The notes beneath the pieces were generated by a model that saw only the letters and a program-made list of their open reading frames with translations, was not told where the DNA came from and did not search any database. Positions 7,585 through 11,560 of a stretch of DNA of 11,560 nt are shown here, piece by piece; the stretch's first letter is position 1, and every line of letters begins with the position of its first letter. This stretch comes from Pavlovales sp. CCMP2436. Taxonomy: Eukaryota > Haptophyta > Pavlovophyceae > Pavlovales. The stretch covers positions 163,423-174,982 of the forward strand of contig MU631421.1 in assembly GCA_026770615.1 (NCBI GenBank), written 5' to 3'. Made by a program: the position numbers and the translations under genes.

Positions 7585-8433
7585 TTAGTGGAAGCCGCTG
7601 CCCTCGTAGCCGTGGTGGCCGTAGACGTGCATGCTCTGCAGCTGGCGCGTGCCGAAGTGGGGTCCAGTCTCGGGGTACTCCTGGGTTTGGTCGGGGGTGG
7701 CCCACTTGGGCACGCCCACGTTGGCCCAAATGTCCGCGGGCGTGGGGGCGGCTAGATCGGCGCGGTGGCGCAGGAGCATGAGCTGGACGGGCGCCCACTT
7801 GATGCCGAAGACGCTGCTCATCGAGTAGAACATGTCGAGCTGGATCGCGGCCATGAGCAAGTCCTCGTGCTTGATCTCGTGCCCCTCGCCGAGCGGGAGG
7901 CGCTTGCAGTCAAGCTGCGGCAGGTGCTGGCGGTTGCCGTTGTAGTCGAGGCAGCGGACCGAGACGTTGACGCGCTGGTAGAGCGGCGTGTCGCCGTCGT
8001 AGCGCTGCTTGACCGCCGCGCTCATCTTGCCGCGCACGGCCTCGAGCGAGGGGTCACGGGTGCCGAGGACCTCCTTCTGGTGCGCGAAGACAAAGTCGGA
8101 GGCGCGCTCGTCGATGAGCGTGAGGACGCGGAAGAGGTACTCGACGCGGGGCTGGTCGACGCCCTTGAGCGCGCGGTCGGCGATGCCGAGCATGTAGACC
8201 GCCTTGTCGGGCGAGTCGGGGCCGAACTTGGAGCCCATGTTCCCGTCGAAGCCGAGCAGGGGCCAGTCGGCGGCCATTGGCGGCGTGATGAGCGCGAGCG
8301 AGCGCTTGCTCGGGCCGTAGGTCACGCGGAGGGTCGTCTTCGGCTTGACGTTGTCGCCGACCGGCTTCATGTAGTGCAGCTCGACGACCAGGAGCTTGTG
8401 GTTGAAGTCTTGCGCGCCCATGAAGAGGGCCAT
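7585..8433 (-). CDS. Putative ssDNA-binding protein, DUF5871-like (NCLDV type)
   Basis: ATG 8433 to TAA gives 282 residues. The order of features matches, from memory, the DUF5871-type proteins of algal giant viruses, which are predicted to bind single-stranded DNA: a short strand and YG turn (VTYGPSKRSL), then L-TPPM, a glycine-rich loop (GFDGNMGSKFGPD), a helix with IDERASDFVFAHQKEVLG (compare the family's D-E-K---D---E-S-KEWFG), a V-KQRYDGDTPLYQ strand region, and near the end SSVFGIKWAPVQLMLL, like the family's KFGITW-L-Q--V close. The tail after about residue 235 is extra. In a HUH-based system such a protein could coat displaced single strands. The match is by eye, without a profile search. 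The inverted-repeat array begins about 28 bp upstream of the start and probably carries the promoter. Confidence 0.5.
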   Translation of the reverse strand: MALFMGAQDFNHKLLVVELHYMKPVGDNVKPKTTLRVTYGPSKRSLALITPPMAADWPLLGFDGNMGSKFGPDSPDKAVYMLGIADRALKGVDQPRVEYLFRVLTLIDERASDFVFAHQKEVLGTRDPSLEAVRGKMSAAVKQRYDGDTPLYQRVNVSVRCLDYNGNRQHLPQLDCKRLPLGEGHEIKHEDLLMAAIQLDMFYSMSSVFGIKWAPVQLMLLRHRADLAAPTPADIWANVGVPKWATPDQTQEYPETGPHFGTRQLQSMHVYGHHGYEGSGFH

Positions 8434-8460
8434 GTTGCTCGGCCGCGAGGTGATCTTTTC

Positions 8461-8723
8461 TTAAGCAGGGGGAAGAACCCCAGATGGGGTCCCCGATGCA
8501 TTTCTGAACATCTCTCTCTAAGAGGTTAGTTATTATTTGGGGGACCACCGCTTTTTAAAAAAGGTGATCTCTTTTAAAACGTAGGGAAGAACCCCAGATG
8601 GGGTCCTCGATGCATTTCTGAACATCTCTCTCTAAGAGGTTAGTTATTATTTGGGGGACCACCACTTTTTAAAGTTATGAAGTTATTAGTTGTTATTATT
8701 ATTAGTTTATTATTATTTGTTAT

Positions 8724-8756
<33 letters not shown>

Positions 8757-9090
8757 CGGTGGTCCCCCAAATAATAACTAACCTCTTAGAGATAGATGTT
8801 CAGAAATGCATCGAGGACCACCCCATCTGGGGTTCTTCCCCACGTTTAAAAAGAGATCACCTTTTTAAAAAAGCGGTGGTCCCCCAAATATTAACTAACC
8901 TCTTAGAGAGAGATATTCAGAAATGCATCGAGGACCCCATCTGGGGTTCTTCCCTACGTTTAAAAGAGATCACCTTTTAAAAAAGCGGTGGTCCCCCGAA
9001 TAATAACTAACCTCTTAGAGAGAGATGTTCAGAAAAGCATCGAGGACCCCATCTGGGGTTCTTCCCCCTGTTTAAAAAAAGATCCCTTTT
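8461..9090. repeat. Large inverted-repeat array of ~112-bp units around an AT-rich/GA centre; candidate origin and divergent promoter
   Basis: Two units in minus orientation (about 8461-8551 and 8552-8664) face three in plus orientation (8756-8872, 8873-8984, 8985 to about 9090). Each unit starts GCGGTGGTCCCCC and contains TAACTAACCTCTTAGAGA, ATGCATCGAGGAC, the small hairpin ACCCCAGATGGGGT (for example 8477-8490), and ends GTTTAAA-AGATCACC. The junction between units is itself an imperfect palindrome (GATCACC, T/A runs, GGTGGTC). The centre (8665-8755) is AT-rich, followed by a GA microsatellite (8724-8756). The open frame across the right arm is not a gene. Divergent genes start 28 bp to the left and about 27 bp to the right, both just outside a TTTAAAAAAAGATC-like unit end, so the ends probably also act as promoters. 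Confidence 0.85.
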
Positions 9091-9116
9091 TTTAATTCGC
9101 GCACGCCACTGACGCG

Positions 9117-9407
9117 ATGATTGCCCTCGGCGCCCTCGCCGTGTACCGCGCCGTACGACCCGCCCCCCAGGCTGACACAACGGACAACACATTCCAAAAT
9201 GCCACCTTCGATAACGCCCTGCGCCAGACGCAGGGCGTCGAGACCTCGCTCAATCCTCGTCTGACTCCGGATCAGCGGGCTGACCTGCTGCGGCAGTACG
9301 AGAGATTTGCACGGGCGCAGTGGGAGGAGCACGCGGCGGACTCGCAGCTGGCGGATAGTCGGCTGATGTCGAGCGCGGCGCAGACGTGCTCGCCGTACGC
9401 TGCGTAG
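9117..9407 (+). CDS. Hypothetical protein, 96 residues, overlapping an antisense gene
   Basis: The ORF starts at ATG 9117, just outside the inverted-repeat array. Its first 14 residues are weakly hydrophobic (MIALGALAVYRAV); the rest is polar and helical (NALRQTQGVETSLNPRL, then LTPDQRADLLRQYERFARAQWEEHAA). It ends at a TAG (9405-9407) that is the first of ten in-frame TAG codons spaced 12 bp apart in the repeat. The 3' half (9250-9407) overlaps the convergent minus-strand gene, so one of the two may be shortened or spurious there. The N-terminal part is not overlapped and has coding style. No family recognised. Confidence 0.55.
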   Translation: MIALGALAVYRAVRPAPQADTTDNTFQNATFDNALRQTQGVETSLNPRLTPDQRADLLRQYERFARAQWEEHAADSQLADSRLMSSAAQTCSPYAA

Positions 9408-9909
9408 GCGGCTGCGTAGGCGGCTGCGTAGGCGGCTGCGTAGGCGGCTGCGTAGGCGGCTGCGTAGGCGGCTGCGTAGGCGGCTGCGTAGGCGGCTGCG
9501 TAGGCGGCTGCGTAGGCGGCTGCATCTGCGGCTGCAACTGCGGCTGCGTCTGCGCAAAGGACACCCCCGTTGCCTTCGGCCGCTCAGCCGACCGCCTGCT
9601 CGTCGCCGCAGCGTTGACCCTCGAGCGCGCCTCGAGCGCATCGAGGCGCGCGTTGTGAGACAACACTGTCTACTGCGCCTCCTGCGTGCGCCGCGTCGCG
9701 ACCTCCGCCCGCCGCGCCGCCTGCGTATCCCTACCGCGAGCGAGCGCCTCGTACACGGCCGGGTCCAGGCGGCGAATTGCCTCGGGCTGCTGCACCCGGC
9801 GGTGCGCAGGCGGCATGCCGAAGCGATCGTAGTACAGCTCCTGCACCTGCCTGCGCGCGCGCTGCTCCCACTGCTCGCGGTTCGCGGCGACGCGCTGCCC
9901 TATGTCCAT
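9250..9909 (-). CDS. Proline/glutamine-rich repeat protein with helical N terminus, interrupted by an in-frame TAG
   Basis: ATG 9909 (MDIGQRVAANREQWEQR) begins 5 bp after the stop of the upstream Cys-rich gene, suggesting co-transcription. Eighty codons encode a charged helical region with LYYDRFGMPPAHRRVQQPEA, then comes TAG at 9667-9669. The same frame continues with coiled-coil-like LDALEARSRV, a QPQLQPQM stretch, ten perfect PPTQ repeats, and a Ser/Ala/Pro-rich tail ending DPESDED and TGA. The style before and after the TAG is continuous (RRTQEAQ, stop, TVLSHNARLDALEAR). Long PPTQ tracts are flexible linkers or tethers, seen in surface and virion proteins; the exact role is unknown. Confidence 0.6.
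9401..9520. repeat. Ten copies of a 12-bp coding repeat
   Basis: The unit (TGCGTAGGCGGC, plus strand) occurs ten times without change, followed by about three variant units to 9552. On the minus strand it encodes Pro-Pro-Thr-Gln; on the plus strand, in the frame of the 9117 gene, each unit contains TAG. Unit length preserves both frames, so copy number can change without breaking the minus-strand gene. Confidence 0.9.
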
Positions 9910-9914
9910 GGCGC

Positions 9915-10232
9915 TCACAGGTGGCTCCAGAAAAAACCCGCGGGTGGACGAGCGGCCGTGTCCGAGCAGCCGTTCATGCCGGGGCAGATGGCGCACACCG
10001 CGCAGCGCCACGCGCGCAGAGCGCTCTCGGCCCGCTCGGCCCGCTCGCAGCAGCGACGCGCCATGCGGAACCAGAGGCGCGAAACTTGAGCCGGTGCGTC
10101 CCAGCCGCGCGCGCAGAAGAGCTCGCACCGGGCGCGCGACATGTTGCGCACAGAGTACAGCTGCGAGTGCGCGAAGTGCGGCGTGGCGTAGCTGCCGTAC
10201 TGGTCGAGGTCGGCGAGCGTCCAGTCCGCCAT
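9915..10232 (-). CDS. Small cysteine-rich protein, possible zinc binder
   Basis: The start is ATG 10232 (MADWTLADLDQYGSY); the same frame is open further upstream, but a T/A run and a hairpin at 10223-10248 sit at this ATG, so it is the natural start. The 105-residue protein contains cysteines at 36, 40, 61, 62, 77, 80, 83 and 89, with CELFC and CAVCAICPGMNGC clusters that could form one or two zinc sites. The middle is a basic helix (LWFRMARRCCERAERAE). It could bind DNA or protein; no family is recognised. TGA ends it 5 bp before the next minus-strand gene. It is divergent from the 10311 gene. Confidence 0.6.
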   Translation of the reverse strand: MADWTLADLDQYGSYATPHFAHSQLYSVRNMSRARCELFCARGWDAPAQVSRLWFRMARRCCERAERAESALRAWRCAVCAICPGMNGCSDTAARPPAGFFWSHL

Positions 10233-10248
10233 TTTTTTTTGGCGGACT
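10223..10248. promoter_or_regulatory. 8-bp hairpin over the start codon of the Cys-rich gene
   Basis: AGTCCGCC (10223-10230) and GGCGGACT (10241-10248) are perfect inverted repeats around a loop of one A and nine T on the plus strand. The ATG of the minus-strand gene sits at the edge of the stem. It may be a promoter or translation element, or chance. Confidence 0.45.
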
Positions 10249-10310
10249 ATCGCAAACTTTCTGTCGCAGCTCGTAGTGCACTTGAGCATAGAAAATGGCT
10301 GCCCGAGCCG

Positions 10311-10529
10311 ATGTACACGGTGAAGATGATGGACCTCTGCACCAAGACCTTCTTCGACGCATCGGCCGAGACGCACAACCTCGAAGTGCGGACTGCCAAA
10401 AACGGCCGCAGAGCCCTCGTGGCGGTGGCGCCGACCGTGCGCGCCAACCTCTGCTGGAAGTGGGCGAGCGGACCGCAGATCGACCTCTTCTCCGTCGCGT
10501 CCGTGCAGCTCGAGGCCGTTTATCCCTAG
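10311..10529 (+). CDS. Hypothetical protein, 72 residues
   Basis: The ORF runs from ATG 10311 (MYTVKMMDLCTKTFFD) to TAG 10527-10529. The frame is open upstream of the ATG, but no earlier ATG fits the intergenic layout with the divergent Cys-rich gene. The protein is small and beta-rich in look (HNLEVRTAKNGRRALVAVA, then IDLFSVASVQLEAVYP) with no membrane span or known motif. If TAG were read as sense, the frame would continue only four codons (with another TAG) to TAA at 10539-10541. AATAAA words at 10540 and 10545 follow closely and may be polyadenylation signals, although they also lie in the promoter region of Rep2. Confidence 0.55.
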   Translation: MYTVKMMDLCTKTFFDASAETHNLEVRTAKNGRRALVAVAPTVRANLCWKWASGPQIDLFSVASVQLEAVYP

Positions 10530-10577
10530 CAGTAGCTTCAATAAAATAAACTGCGAATAAGAATAAAAGCCGTCGCC
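10530..10577 (+). promoter_or_regulatory. AT-rich gap: 3' signals of the 10311 gene and promoter of Rep2
   Basis: AATAAA occurs at 10540-10545, 10545-10550 and 10562-10567 in a 48-bp gap between two plus-strand genes. The words could serve as polyadenylation signals, as TATA-like elements for the next gene, or both. Confidence 0.35.
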
Positions 10578-11405
10578 ATGGCTCCTCTCCGCCGCTCCAA
10601 GGCCGCGCCCACCGCCCGCCTCGACATCGCGCGCGGGCGCCTCGGCCTGCAGCTCGGGTACCGCGACACGCGCGTCGACCATGCCGACCAGCTGCTCAAG
10701 GACCGCCCGCGCCCCGCCCCGCGCTCGGACAAGATCAGCAGCACGATCGAGGTCGCGATCGGCAGTTCGACCGCCGACGGCATGCGCGCCGCCGCGTGGG
10801 ACAAGGCGAGCGGCGAGTGGAAGGCGCGCGCGACGGGCGGGCGCAAGACGGACTTCCAGACCGCCGGCACCAAGCACGACCACAACCTCGGCCGCGACTG
10901 CGAGCTCATCGGGCGGCGCCGGCAGCAGTCCAATTTTTTCATCACGCTCAACACGAACCGCCGAACGTTCGACGAGGCGCAGGACCCCAAGGCGGTGCAG
11001 GAGGCGCTCAATGCGTGCTTCGGGAAGAAGATTTACGACATCCTCACGTTTGGGCCCGCGCACCCGGAGGTCTACGGCGACGACTCGCTTCACCCGAACG
11101 AGTTTGTTGAGAAGATAGAGGTTCGCGCGGGCGTGGAGCGCGGGCCGGTCACGGGCGCCTTGCACTGCCACGCCTACGTCACGATCGCGCACTGGAGCCA
11201 GATCCGCATCAACAAGCTCGCGCTTCAGGGCCTCTTCAAATAGACGTACAACCTGCACTCGTCGGCAGGCAAGGGGCAGATGCCGCTCAAGAGCCTGCCC
11301 GTCTGCAAGATTGACCTGATGCCGCAAACCGACTGGGGCCAGATAATCGCCCATTACCTCTCGAAGCAGGTCGCCGTCCTGGTTGATGCGGCCGACGCTA
11401 TTTAA
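10578..11405 (+). CDS. HUH endonuclease (Rep2), interrupted by an in-frame TAG
   Basis: ATG 10578 to TAA 11403-11405 gives 275 codons, with TAG at codon 222 (11241-11243). Motif I is FFITLN (residues 120-125), motif II ALHCHAYV with His196 and His198, and motif III YLSK with Tyr260 and Lys263. The first two lie before the TAG and the catalytic tyrosine after it, in the same frame, so a protein ending at the TAG would lack the nicking residue. The arrangement (motif I, E-x-R/G, HCH, then H-S-I-I-N) resembles, from memory, HUH proteins of small relatives of giant viruses (mriyaviruses) and some polinton-like viruses. There is no helicase domain. The basic N-terminal ~110 residues may bind DNA. 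It is a clear paralogue of the Rep1 C-terminal domain. Confidence 0.75.
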
Positions 11406-11428
11406 AGCTAAAAGAGAAGTTTACACAT

Positions 11429-11542
11429 TTAGACTGGTGTAGATGAGTTGAGTTTACTCAACTCAAGCGCGATCCATGCGGCGGTGATATGAACCGAGAC
11501 CGCGACCGTGAGGACGGCCACTATGAAGAGCAGGTCGAACAT
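11429..11542 (-). CDS. Very small single-span membrane protein (37 residues)
   Basis: ATG 11542 to TAA 11429-11431 encodes a 37-residue protein. It is almost all one membrane segment (LLFIVAVLTVAVSVHITAAW) with a short polar tail ending SSTPV. It is convergent with Rep2, 23 bp from its stop. The size and hydrophobic profile match the other one-span proteins of this element, which raises its credibility despite its length. Its coding sequence contains a perfect 10-bp hairpin (11444-11465). Unknown function. Confidence 0.45.
   Translation of the reverse strand: MFDLLFIVAVLTVAVSVHITAAWIALELSKLNSSTPV
11444..11465. repeat. Perfect 10-bp hairpin with a 2-base loop
   Basis: TGAGTTGAGT (11444-11453) and ACTCAACTCA (11456-11465) pair fully around TT. 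It lies downstream of Rep2 and inside the small minus-strand ORF. It could be a transcription-end structure, a Rep target, or chance. Confidence 0.6.
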
Positions 11543-11560
11543 GCTACTCTAGGCGCGCGA

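Noticed and set aside
7765..8529. 254-codon plus-strand open frame
   Set aside because: It is antisense to the DUF5871-like gene and runs into the repeat array.
8759..8980. ORF with repeated VPQI-TNLLE-DVQKCIED units
   Set aside because: It crosses two units of the inverted-repeat array only by chance openness; the third unit breaks the frame and the other arm has no matching gene.
8461..9090. CRISPR array
   Set aside because: The units are about 112 bp, mostly contiguous without unique spacers, and occur in both orientations.
9915..11354. 479-codon minus-strand open frame
   Set aside because: Only its last 105 codons (from ATG 10232) look like a gene; the rest is antisense to Rep2 and the 10311 gene.

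Overview
The window looks like GC-rich nuclear DNA of a unicellular eukaryote (an alga or other protist) carrying a compact, virus-like element. The first 272 bases are the 3' end of an armadillo-repeat (ARM) gene, a kind of gene typical of eukaryotes. There is then a less GC-rich, gene-free stretch (273-742) with a degenerate 43-bp periodicity, where the left edge of the element probably lies. From 743 to the right end the genes are tightly packed on both strands in convergent and divergent pairs, as in a small DNA virus or endogenous viral element. No right boundary is visible.

Layout: 743-1258 (+) small membrane protein; 1274-4640 (-) large protein with a C-terminal HUH endonuclease domain (Rep1); 4690-5182 (+) small membrane protein that makes sense only if a 121-bp intron is removed; 5179-5370 (-) small membrane protein with a proline-rich tail; 5402-5647 (-) unknown; 5723-6122 (+) coiled coil plus acidic tail, frameshifted; 6140-6844 (-) unknown; 6977-7486 (-) unknown; 7585-8433 (-) a protein resembling the DUF5871-type predicted ssDNA-binding proteins of algal giant viruses; 8461-9090 a large inverted-repeat array; 9117-9407 (+) and 9250-9909 (-) overlapping on opposite strands; 9915-10232 (-) Cys-rich; 10311-10529 (+) unknown; 10578-11405 (+) a second HUH endonuclease (Rep2); 11429-11542 (-) small membrane protein.

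The central result is that the two ends of the element encode two related HUH Reps. Both have an F-hydrophobic-ITL motif, an HxH motif and a YxxK motif, and they share similarity between the motifs. No DNA polymerase, helicase (no Walker A motif) or major capsid protein was recognised here. I infer rolling-circle or rolling-hairpin-type replication, with the inverted-repeat array as a candidate origin and the DUF5871-like protein as a candidate single-strand binder.

Several genes are interrupted. Four have one in-frame TAG with coding-like sequence on both sides (4551-4553, 6734-6736, 9667-9669, 11241-11243), and none has an internal TAA or TGA in the chosen frames. Two more have frame breaks (near 2085-2145 and 5825). 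The candidate explanations are a decaying integrated copy, UAG readthrough or reassignment, and small introns. The evidence is mixed: TAG also appears to end several ORFs, at least one break fits an intron very well, and the TAG in Rep2 falls between two catalytic motifs.
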